Shown in pieces: positions 1 through 10,600 of a stretch of 64,000 nt of DNA. The number at the start of each line of letters is the position of its first letter. Position 1 is the stretch's first letter. A model generated the notes under the pieces. That model had not been told where the DNA came from and ran no database searches. It saw only the letters and a program-made list of their open reading frames with translations. A program made the translations under genes and the position numbers. The stretch is from Bolinopsis microptera (taxonomy: Eukaryota > Ctenophora > Tentaculata > Lobata > Bolinopsidae): positions 16,771,401 through 16,835,400 of the forward strand of contig NC_087082.1 of assembly GCF_026151205.1 (NCBI RefSeq), written 5' to 3'.

Positions 1-72
1 ATGTTCCCAGCAAGCATGTGTTACAATTACAAATGTAATTGACCTATAATTTTTAAGTGCAGTGTTACTAGG

Positions 73-478
73 AGGGAGCCAAGAGGAATTTGTAGATATT
101 TGTAGTGAATGTAGATTGGATAATCCACGAAAAAAAGTGGGTGTGACATTCTACAATTTAGTCATTATCTCCAACGTTCAGTAGAATTTCTTCGGGCACA
201 TATTTGATATTACATTTTTTGTAGATTAAAAAATTATGTATATTTGTAGATTATTGTCATGGATGATTCACGAAATTCTACAAATTCTACACATTTATAC
301 ATTTATTTCAAAAATTCGTAGAATTTCTTGGGCTATATTTGAGATATACATTTTTTGGTTAGATAAAATGTAGGTTATTTGTTACATCATTGTAATGGAT
401 ATGTCACGGAAAAAAAAGTGGATGGACATTATCAAATATCTACAAAATATCGCTTGGCTCCCCCCCCCCCCCTCCCCT
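73..478. mobile_element. MITE-like element with terminal inverted repeats
   Basis: The left end (GGGAGCCAAGAGG, then TTTGTAGATATTTG) reappears inverted at the right end (CAAATATCTACAAAATATCG, then CTTGGCTCCC). The interior holds about two and a half degenerate copies of a unit of about 150 bp built around GTAGAATTTCTT and a conserved CACGAAAAAAAAGTGG motif. No coding capacity is visible. The right end passes into a poly-C run, as several other elements here do. A non-autonomous DNA transposon is the simplest reading; no clear target duplication was seen. Confidence 0.55.
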
Positions 479-479
479 G

Positions 480-2640
480 TTATAGGGATATTATGGTTTG
501 TTAAAGGGGACCGGACCACAAAATATAACCCGGGTTCCTAGTGTTGTACTTATACATATAAAAACAAGTAACAGGATATTATTATTGTAGCAGCAACAGA
601 TCGATCTCACGGTTCAAGAGGCCGAAGCACTAGGGTTTGGGTGTACATGCAACTCCGATAGTATGTGAGCATACTAGCCCCTGCAGTGGATATAACTCAT
701 AAAACATAACAATATTTATAGAGGTTTTAGGCTCATGGTAGTCGGGAGAACGATTCTGTAAAATTCTCCAATTTGCGATTTTTCCGATTCCGATTTTGGC
801 CTCATCAACACTCATATCGGAAATCGGGTTGGACCCCCCCCCTCCTTGCACGATGCACAGGTCTCTAGAGTAAACGGTTACTGGCACCACCGGACAGGGC
901 TTCAATCCTACAGCAAATGTTACAGCTAGTCAATCTACAGCAATGTTGTTATCATGTGGGGAATAAATGATATAATTGTTAGTGGTTTATAATACTCTGC
1001 AACCTGAGTTAGTTAAATCAATCAACTTTCTCGATCAGCCGCGCGCTTGGGAAACCAGTGTTGCCTAGGTAAAAAATGTGTATATATTGTTCATTTTTGA
1101 GTGTATATTAATTTATTAATTTATTCACAAATTATTTTTATTATAATATAACCACCTTATGTGAAAATGGTTATTTGACTTTAAATATTTGAACTAAATA
1201 TGAATTGATTGTGGGTATAAAATAAAATTTGTTTTACTTAAAATTTGTTTTACTTTTTTCCAATATCCTTTTTGTGAATATTTCCATTATATGATCGTCC
1301 AAAAACAAAAGAAACCAACGCCAATTTCAAATTTATGAGCATATCTTGTCAACCAAATCAATACAAAAGTAATAAGAAAATTGATAATGCGTTTATTTTC
1401 CTAGCGCTACCAACTCGTGTTACTAGTCCTTATCTGATAAAATAAGCGTAATATGCAATATGTCGCCTCAATGTTGTCATTGGTATAGGTAGTCGCCCCG
1501 CCCTCCCTTAATATACCTGAGGTACTCTAACGCCCTCAAGTAGCTCCCAAGAAGTAAGGAATGTCCAGTGACCATTTATAAATATTCTAGACTTCAGTAT
1601 GAGAGCTTTACGATTTGGTCTGGAAAAGCCGGATTTTTTGAAATCTAAATTGGGGACTAATGGGAGACTTTTGGGGACTAATGGGGACTAAAAATCAGGG
1701 GGATCGGGGTAAAATCGTTGACGTAATGCCCCAAGTCCCCAAAGTAGTCATTACTCCCCCCCCCCCCCCCCCCCCCCCCCACCAGATGCATGGTGTTTTC
1801 GGCCATAACAGTCAGCAGTTACCTCTGTGTCTAAGATGACGACTCAGCGCTATGTGTTTGCCACCTGCTAGAGAACCAAGAGAAGCAGAGGATATCAACA
1901 TTGTTATATCTTCGTTATATCTTCGTGTTGCTAAGAGAAAGGGAATAAATATCTCATGAATTTGTTTTTATTTATTTATTTTTAATTAAAGTTTTTAAAC
2001 TTTTTAAACTTTTGTATATGTAAATAAATTATGACATTATTTAGTTATAGAATTTGTTTGTTTTTTAATGACGAAGGCTTGTGAAATGTTCACAGTTTGA
2101 TAATGAGGAAATCAGAAAGAATGTTTTTAAAACTGTGATGATGTTTGATGTCATTTATTCTTAATCTATATTAATCTATTCTCGGATGAAGATGAGCCTG
2201 AAATCTATTCATTCCTTCGAGTTTCGATTTTCATTTCGATTAGTTCGATTCTTAACAGTCGTTTCATTTTTAGTCTTATTGTATTGCTGTGTAAATTTGA
2301 TTCTAATTCTAATTCTAATTCTAATTTGACAAAGTCAAAAGTAAAAAATACGAATTTGAAGCTAAGATCGAAATTGTTTTACAAATCATCGGCTAATATC
2401 CCGGGCCAAAAAACGGTATCTCGGCCGGGACGGGGCTGGACTTAAACGTCACTCATACTGGCCGGTATCCGGCTCCGAACTCTGGTGGCACCCGCTGACA
2501 AATTAGATAATGTTAGAGGGATATGCCGTAGTGAAAAAATGCACAGTTTTGTTAGTTACGTAGTTAAGTTTGCGAAATCGTCCCACATTTCGAACGACAA
2601 TTTTGGCGCCGCCCCCCCCCCCCCCCCCCCCCCCCTTAAA
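480..2640. other. Non-genic AT-rich stretch with poly-C runs
   Basis: I see no supported gene. The stretch has C/G homopolymers near 832-842, 1756-1780 and 2611-2634, a short GGGGACTAATGG direct repeat at about 1652-1700, and a small TTCTAA repeat at about 2300-2325. The short open frames across the poly-C runs are proline or glycine runs and are not treated as genes. Confidence 0.5.
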
Positions 2641-2869
2641 AAAGTTCTCTTCAAAAATCTTCCAAAACCTCTTTTTATATTCTGATGATTTTCCATTTAT
2701 CATGTATCAAAGCTTTCTTTTTGGAAATATAACTTTGTGAATCGTGTTTTGTGCCTTCCTCAGTGAATTGTTAAACATGGTATCAAAGAAAGTTCGTCAA
2801 AACAGTGAAATACACCGATCTAAATTATTTTATAATACCCTCAGGGCTTGATTCACGATGTCATCATCC

Positions 2870-3320
2870 TAGCTGGCGAGTGCCCAGTGGTGCATTTCGC
2901 TGATCTACGTAAATATGGTTGCGAAGAATATGCGCCCGGCGCGGCTCAATAGTGCATCGCGCTACAAAACCTCAGGGCCCTTTTTACAAAAAAATTAATT
3001 GAGGCGAGTGATTTAGAGAAAACGGTTCAAAATTAGCTGCTTGTTGTTGCTCAAAGCCGCGCAACTACTACCCAAGATGATCATCTCTTAACATTAGGCA
3101 CTACATTACCGACTTAATTGCGCACTACTCTGGTAATGTTGATCATTTTAAAAAGGTGCATGTTATACCCAGCAAACTTTACTGGCTGGGTGTGTTACTA
3201 ATTGTGATCGCGTCTTCACAGCGAATTCATGCTCGCGCGCGCTTAAATTTATTGCATGCTTGTACGTAATCGTATTTATATATCGCGATGCACTACTGGG
3301 CCGCGCCCTCGCATCAAATA
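2870..3320. repeat. Dispersed-repeat relics around CACTACTGGGCC
   Basis: The block near 2876-2965 (CCCAGTGGTGCATTTCGC and a GC-rich part) and the block near 3283-3315 (CGATGCACTACTGGGCC) recur together, rearranged, at 59830-59935. This is a dispersed family with partial copies. No coding region is seen in 2640-3380. Confidence 0.4.
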
Positions 3321-3560
3321 TGGATGGTACCCACATGACAAAGATTTACAATAACAAGTAAAATACAAGCATGGCACGTAAAATTTTGACGGATGTTACT
3401 TTTCTAAATTTCTTTCGAAGTAGCGCGCGCCGCTTTCTTCTCGAAAAAATGGGCAAGTGCTTACGAAGTAGCGCGCGCCGGGCAGACCATTAACAATGTT
3501 TCAAGTAAAAATTGTATAGTACAACGAATATAATTTTTAACACAGCCGTATTATTTTGGA

Positions 3561-3944
3561 TGTAATTAATCGCTCTACTCTCGACTGTCACGTGACTTTC
3601 AAACCCGTTATATCGCTGGTCATTGTACGACTATTCGAAAACCGTAACCCCTCTTATCTGATACCAACCCTAACCTAACCAAATCCTTAACAAAAGCTAT
3701 GCTGAAACTAAACCTAACGAGAATAATTAGACTAACTTCCTTTTACGGTCATATCACGTGATCGAGGCAGTTTTTCGCCTATATCTCGTCAGGGGGAGCA
3801 TTTTAACTCTATGTCATTGGGGTGAGGTGATTCGGAATCAGCGTCCGAAATACATCGATCGACAGTAGTTTCAACTGTCGGGGGCCTTTTAGAACAATCT
3901 CAAGGATCGACTGTAGAGTGTTTTAGTACGCTCGGTATTTTGTC
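3561..3944 (+). mobile_element. Dispersed CACGTGA / telomere-like repeat, copy 1
   Basis: Member of a family with four copies in the window (others at 37331-37592, 58559-58889 and 59935-60106). Shared landmarks in order are CTCGACTGTCACGTGAC, a degenerate CCCTAAC-rich centre, ATATCACGTGAT, a GATATCTCG(C/T)CAGGGG block, and in this copy an end block ending in GCTCGG. It is non-coding, and a non-autonomous DNA element is likely. Confidence 0.6.
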
Positions 3945-4062
3945 ATTTTTTTTAGACATCTTATCAATGATTACTCTTCCCACTAATTTAGGTTAGTAGG
4001 TCAGTATGATTGGAAGGTTCTGAAAAATGTCAGGCATGATTCCTGTGGCATCATAGGCAAAC

Positions 4063-4290
4063 ACTCACTGATCATTCAACAAGGTATGACATTTGACAAA
4101 TTTTGTTATTGTGAAAATTCTCACAGTCTCTAGAAAACAATGTTACAAAAATTTTGAAAATCCGAGCACGATAAAAATAAACTTGCTCGGATTTAAAAAA
4201 ATTTTGTACCATTGTTTTCTAGAGGGCTATGAAGAATTTTCACAATTACAGTACCTATTTGTTATCGTTTGTAAAGATCAGTGAGTTTCG
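4063..4290. repeat. Fold-back hairpin element
   Basis: The two halves are near reverse complements: CACTCACTGATC at the left end pairs with GATCAGTGAG at the right, GTGAAAATTCTCACAG with a matching TTTTCAC block, and TCTAGAAAACAATG with CATTGTTTTCTAGA, around a short centre with TCCGAGCA/TGCTCGGA. It would extrude as a hairpin of about 110 bp and is probably a MITE. No gene is present between 4290 and 5500. Confidence 0.6.
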
Positions 4291-5503
4291 CCTAGGTAAG
4301 GTGCCATATTTGATGGTGCGCCGTTGACATACGTTGCATGCCACTTTTCGCGCGCTATTTGTGTACGTAACAGTGTATCAAGGTGCGCCGCTTTTTTGGA
4401 GCAAAAAGTAGCTGTAAAAGTCGCGTATTTTGACCCATAATGCGTTGATTTTTTGTGGTATTATTCGGATATTTTCTTTCTAGTTCCTTGAATGTGATCA
4501 TTCTGAATATTGTCGACGACCTCCCATAGGGCTTTCACATCTGTCCGAAAAATTTGGTGGATTTCGGAGTGTTATAGTGATCAAAATGGGGCAAAATACG
4601 CGGATTTAGTGTAACATAAGTTCTGATGTTGGATAGCTTTAATTTTGTCGACACTTTCTTGTAGGGTCTATGAGTAAGCTTACAATTTTTGTTGCATTCG
4701 GAGGTCGGGAAGGTATCAATATCTATTTTTGAGAAAAGGTGTGCTGGCCGAAAAATAAGCGCTAAATAAACCATCCTTCAGTCGGCACGGCGGCTCACTG
4801 TCGTTGAGCCACTAGTACTACCTAGTTTTATCCACGGGAGTACGGATACATATGTTAGGTTCGTGTCTACACATTACGGGCCAAGAAGAAAGCGGCGCGC
4901 GCTACTTCGAAGAAATTTAGACGAGTAACATCCGTCAACACATTACACGTTATTCAGAAATGAAACACATTTGCAACGTTAAAATTGATTACTGTTAGAA
5001 TACAAAGACCGTACAGAACGAAAGTATCACAAATTGAACACTGATAGTGCTTATCTTTTCAAGTTCCATGAAGTGAGCTGCCTTTAATTGCTTGTAGGAA
5101 CTAAATTTAATTTAATTGCTGTACACCCTTTAGGAAGATATTGTGAAACTTTGATGGGTTTATATCCGGATGTCCAATCTTTTCAGTTTAAAATAAACCA
5201 ACAGAAAACTGTATGGACGATTAAAAATCAGGTTTTTGTATTTTCACATGAGTAGATGCTGTTCTGTCACCTTTCGCAACTTGGAAAAATGTAATTGATA
5301 TGCCCGTATTATCTCCGCTTGTGAAGCAATTATGGACGGAGCTTTTTTGGGATTGCGTAGAATTACCAACCTAGCTCACTACTCATTTTTTGGTATTTCG
5401 AAGAAGTCGCAAAATCTTCACTTCATGATCGCTTTAATATCGAAACGGGACGCCATGGACTACATTCAGTTTAAATTTTAGATAATGTACAAAGCAATCA
5501 GTA

Positions 5504-5746
5504 TCACTGAATCAAAACTTTGAGCAATAACCTCAGGTTCTTTTCATCTTCAAATTGGAAGGGTTTTTCTAAAATCTCCTGTTCAATCGTAGAGGTTTCA
5601 GCAGTAAATTCCTTTTGAAAGAGTGCGACTGATCGATCTTTTGTGCTGTATTGTTTTGGAACAAAACTTCCTTTTTTTACCACGGGCATCCAATTACCAT
5701 TTTCTTGGTAATTCGTTTTAATCCACAACTCGCTGGTCTTTTTCAA
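5504..5746 (-). CDS. Unrecognised short open frame
   Basis: An 80-residue frame of mixed, protein-like composition (charged, with W and a KKTSELW start) ends in a stop at 5504-5506. Upstream of its start the frame stays open for about 15 more codons (a REYFGKL stretch), then hits stops. I do not recognise a family. It may be an exon or a transposon remnant; the local sequence gives no promoter or clear splice sites. Being open without repetitive composition is the only support, so this may be chance. Confidence 0.2.
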   Translation of the reverse strand: MKKTSELWIKTNYQENGNWMPVVKKGSFVPKQYSTKDRSVALFQKEFTAETSTIEQEILEKPFQFEDEKNLRLLLKVLIQ

Positions 5747-5997
5747 CTTTCCAAAATATTCTCTCGGATTTTTATCCTTGTTTTGAGATTATTTTCGATT
5801 CTTCAGGAATTAGTTCTCAATATCCTATGCATAATGATGAATTTATTTGCTAAAACTTCTTTTTTTAGGAATATTTTAGGTACTCAGTAGCTATTTCTGT
5901 TTCATGCAATGTGGCTAAATTCTTTTTAGTGATAGCTAATTTTGAAGTAGACTCCAACAAAATATCATCATTTTTAAACAAGACAGTAGGAACCTCC

Positions 5998-7340
5998 TTA
6001 TTGATTTTTGTTGTTGCTACATGGTATGATTTCTTTAGCAAATTGTGATGTCATGTCGTCGTTTCTTTTTACATCTTCTTTCCTTCTTTTAGTCAAACCC
6101 AGTTTGTCTATCGTTAATATACACCTTCTTATATAAGCCATGTAAAATAGAGATACCCAATATTTAACTTTATTAACCATCAACTTGACTGTCAGGGTTA
6201 CGTAATTATGATATATGATGGGATTTATGACAGAATTTATGGAGTTAGAATTTCACGATTGATATATTGGATACAAGGCTGTAGCATCATTAATTCAAAT
6301 TAGTGAGCGCACACACCGACATTAAATGGGACCCAAACAAAAGAAATCTGTCGCAATTATGATGGCTATGTGACTGTCGGTTTCCTCTTTATCTCTTGAG
6401 CGTATATTTTGGTCTCTATACTTGCGCATTCTAGCTCGTTGCTTTGAGCTCTTTTTAAAGAACAAGACTTACAGTAGCAGATAAATATGATGATGAAACA
6501 CAACCAAATCAGAAGTAGATTCGACCATACATAAACCTTCTGTGTGTCTTTCCCTTGATACTAAAGTATTTGAGCAGACTTTACGGCCATGCATGCCATA
6601 AAAATTGGACCTTTCTGTCTCCCTATGCCTCCATATTGGTTTGAAAACATTCTGTTTGTCAAGGTATCAATTTTTCCAAGTGTACACTACAGAGCCAACG
6701 ATTCTTCCGTAATATTTGATTATTTTGTTAATGTGTGTGTCTTTGGTAACAAATGCTGGAAATATTGTAACTTTAGAATTATATGTCATGCCATTGACAA
6801 AGATATCCTCATAGCGGACCATTAAGGGGATATAAGCCAGAACAAATGATGCAATTGACATTATCGCAATGATGACAACCATTTTTGCAGCTGCATATTT
6901 GGAGGTCATTTTTTGGACTTTGATGATACCAATAGCCCTAAAGATGCTGAGAAATGTCATCGAAAAGAGGGATATTTGGCTACCAAATGTACTGAACACT
7001 TCCAAGACAAAGCACACCATTACTGGTTAACCAATTAATCTTTTCTTTACAGTATGTTTCCGCAAAGATTACTGAGTCTAACAATAACGTGGTGAAGAGT
7101 ACAGTCCCGTTATCAATCCCCAACATGAATGGACGTTTGTAAGAAACTTTATGTTCAATGCCGAGTGAATGTCTAGTTGCCAGGTGGTTTAAAATTCTTG
7201 AAAAGTTTGACAGAGTTTAGGATAAACTGCTGCAAACCAACGACCCAACTGAAAACCTTTAGAGACTGTTTTCTTGAAATAATGGTCTTCCTCTTCTACA
7301 AGTCCTCATTTGCACTCGTCGGTGTAGTCAGCACAATCTA
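5998..7340 (-). pseudogene. Rhodopsin-type (LGR/RXFP-like) receptor pseudogene
   Basis: Read leftwards, fragments of one seven-helix receptor appear in the correct order but in changing frames. There is a short CADYTDEC ectodomain piece near 7300, TM2 (LLLDSVIFAETYC, near 7065), TM3-TM4 (SLFSMTFLSIFRAIGI to FVLAYIPLM) and the second loop within 6667-7020, TM5 (SNLLLIWLCFIIIFICY, near 6500), TM6 (IAIIIATDFFCLGPI, near 6350), and TM7 with the NPxxY signature (INSVINPIIY, near 6225) running in frame into a tail of about 65 residues ending at 5998. At least four frame changes or stops lack splice sites, so the gene is dead. The TDF...C TM6 and INSxxNPIIY TM7 resemble LGR/relaxin-type receptors, and the usual DRY is replaced by FRA. 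Family is fairly sure, subtype is inference. Confidence 0.6.
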
Positions 7341-7657
7341 TTTTCCATAACATTTTTGGCTCGGCCAATGAAGCGTTGTGCGGTTATCATCAAAGTTGTT
7401 AATACATTGTTTCTTCTTCTGGAACTAATCACCACAATCGTCTACCAGGTTGCAAAACCTTTGGTTATAATCGACACTTTAATCGTTTTTGCCAGTGAAA
7501 ATATCATTTTTTACCGTTTCTTTTTCTTATTTTTATCAAAATGGTCAGGCGATCTTGTTCTTATTGTAAAAACCCTGTCCTTGTATTGGTTATCAATCAT
7601 TTCAACAGTCAACATTATATTTACCTGTTTGTTTGTTGACAAACATTATCTCCCCAG

Positions 7658-10600
7658 GCAGTAATCGTACCATGTGGTGTAACTGACGCCAACAAAGACC
7701 AGCTTAACACTCACTGCACGGAGATGAAGAAGACGTTACAAAAAGCAGGGGTCAGGACTCATGCTGATCTAAGGGAGAATTATAATACTGGATGGAAGTT
7801 TAACCACTGGGAGCTGAAGGGGGTACCTGTGAGGATTGAAATCGGACCTCGAGATCTCAAGAACAATCAGGTATGTTCCATAACTATTACTCTCGTCCGT
7901 TAGGGATGTACAAACTGTTCAAAAAGTGATTACGTAATATGTGAACGACCCCTGTACAATAGCTATTTTGAAGAAATTGTATATGTGCAAGCTTTTCCCA
8001 ACCCCTTCTCTTAGAGTCTTGCCTGTTAAAAAAATTGAACGTCTTAGATTTTAATGTTTTAACCTTGACCAGGTGGTGGTAGTGAGGAGAGATACAGGTG
8101 TTAATGTTTTTAACCTTGACCAGGTGGTGGTAGTGAGGAGAGATACAGGTGTTAATGTTTTAACCTTGACCAGGTGGTGGCAGTGAGGAGAGATACAGGT
8201 GTTAATGTTTTAACCTTGACCAGGTGGTGGCAGTGAGGAGAGATACAGGTGTTAATGTTTTAACCTTGACCAGGTGGTGGTAGTGAGGAGAGATACAGGT
8301 GTTAATGTTTTAACCTTGACCAGGTGGTGGCAGTGAGGAGAGATACAGGTGTTAATGTTTTAACCTTGACCAGGTGGTGGTAGTGAGGAGAGATACAGGT
8401 GTTAATGTTTTAACCTTGACCAGGTGGTGGTAGTGAGGAGAGATACAGGTGTTAATGTTTTAGCCTTGACCAGGTGGTGGTAGTGAGGAGAGATACAGGT
8501 GTTAATGTTTTAACCTTGACCAGGTGGTGGTAGTGAGGAGAGATACAGGTGTTAATGTTTTAACCTTGACCAGGTGGTGGCAGTGAGGAGAGATACAGGT
8601 GTTAATGTTTTAACCTTGACCAGGTGGTGGTAGTGAGGAGAGATACAGGTGTTAATGTTTTAACCTTGACCAGGTGGTGGTAGTGAGGAGAGATACAGGT
8701 GTTAATGTTTTAACCTTGACCAGGTGGTTGTAGTGAGGAGAGATACAGGTGTTAATGTTTTAACCTCGACCAGGTGGTGGTAGTGAGGAGAGATACAGGT
8801 GTTAATGTTTTAACCTTGACCAGGTGGTGGTAGTGAGGAGGGATACAGGTGTTAAACAGGAATTAAACAGGAATTAAACAGGAATTAAACAAAATTGGGT
8901 CAAACGGCAGATGCCGTGTCTGACCAATATAGGAATAGAAGGTTTAATATTCAAAACTACCCCAATGTAACAAATAACCAAACAAGGTGGTAAAAGTAGA
9001 TAGCCATGTAAAAGAAAATAGCACAGATAGCACAGTCGTATGCAGAAAAAACTCAGCCAAGAGCACTCAACAATGACAAAGAAAGTATCATACAATGTCC
9101 ACACACTTATCAAAATATACAAAACACGACATTCATTCAGTATTTTTCTTCGGGAACCTCCGTTCATCGACCTTATTTAAAAACCGTCCAATGTCTCTAA
9201 TAGTTGTTGAGTCGTCGAAGATTTCTCCCGGTTCTTCTCTCATTACTAACAGGTCCCTCGTTCGATGATGCAGGTTTTTGCGTAGGTCTTCGTATAGGGG
9301 GCATTCGTAGAGGATGTGATGCTCATCTTCTATCACTGGATAGGCCCCTGGTAGCTCATAGAGAAGATCTAACAAGTCATCGTCACTTGAGCAGCAATGT
9401 CTGCAGGCCCGATGTTTTATGTTAAACCGCTTTTTGCCGTAGCGACCAGTTTCAACGTTAAAGCGGTGGGAGCTGCTTCTGAATTGCGCGATCTTCTTTG
9501 AGCAGTTAGGTTTAAGATCAAGGGCTAGATACGTCTCTTGAGCAAACTTTCTCTTCACTAAGTTGTAGAATGATAGTTTTCTGTTAGATGTCCTTTCTGT
9601 TTCCCATGAGTTTATAAACCACTTTTGCAAACTCTTTCTAATCTGGCTTGGTCTTAATCCTTGGTTTCTCTCTGATGCCTCGATGGTTTCTTGCATCTGC
9701 TCGAGAGTGGAGAACCAGCTCAGGTTTAGGGTCGCCTGCTCTTCGAAAGCGTGTCTAGCAAAGCAGTCACGACCGTCTACAACCATTTGTTCAAGTCTTT
9801 CTTTGTAGTTAAACACTTGCTTTGATAGCGTGATGCCTAGTGGATGCCTGCCTGTGTCACCCCATATCGCAGCATTGGATGTTGACTTCCTCACCCCTAA
9901 GGTCCATTTCAAAAGAGACAGATGAAAGTTCTCTAGAGGGTCCCTGGCAATGAGTGTACACACGTTTCCTGTTTCTGGTGTGGTGCTCGTGTTTGTGGGG
10001 AAGTTGCGGAACAGAGCTGTGCTTGGCAGCCACACTTGGCAACCATACGACACCACAGGTACAATAAGTGTATCATATAGCTTGAACAGTATAGATTTCC
10101 TGATGTGGCGGGTATCAATGTAGCTTTTCAAAGAGAAATAACTTCTTAATGCTTTTTGCCTCAGCTTTTGTTGTGTTAGCTTAAGTGATCCGCTCAGAGT
10201 AAATGTAATGCCAAGGTAACAGTACTCTCTCCCGGAGGGGATCTGTTGTTCTCCCAGTTTGAACTCATGACTTTCCTTCAGATGCCTTCCTGTTGGGTTA
10301 AACACAAGGACTGAAGTTTTTCCAATGTTTACTGTCAGGCCCCATTCTGAGCAGTAATTGTTTAGGACATCAAGCATTTGTTGAAGACTGTGTTTGTTGA
10401 GGGCTAGAAGGACAAGGTCGTCTGCCCATAGCAGATGAGTTATATCTGTATCATTTAGGACAGGGACTTTCACTCCTTCGATGTTGTTGAGATCATGTGA
10501 AAGCTGGTGGACAAAGCATTTAAACAGTTCAGGGGACATGGGGTGTCCTTGCTCAGTACCACATATTATGTCGATCTTCTGTGACAGCTTGTCTAGTAGC

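Larger units (their letters stand above)
3384..4940. repeat. Pair of ~55-bp inverted repeats 1.5 kb apart
   Basis: 3384-3441 begins TTTTGACGGATGTTAC and includes GAAGTAGCGCGCGCCGC. Its reverse complement is at 4884-4940 with a few mismatches. The pair brackets the dispersed element at 3561-3944 and the hairpin at 4063-4290, so it may be the termini of a composite element. The GC-rich GCGCGCGCC core stands out from the AT-rich surroundings. Confidence 0.5.

Noticed and set aside
2485..2703. Proline- and glycine-run frames
   Set aside because: Driven by a poly-C run; no other coding signal.
7356..7664. 102-residue plus-strand membrane-like protein
   Set aside because: Hydrophobic AT-rich frame just before the EPRS exon and partly opposite the receptor pseudogene; no family likeness and no splice support.
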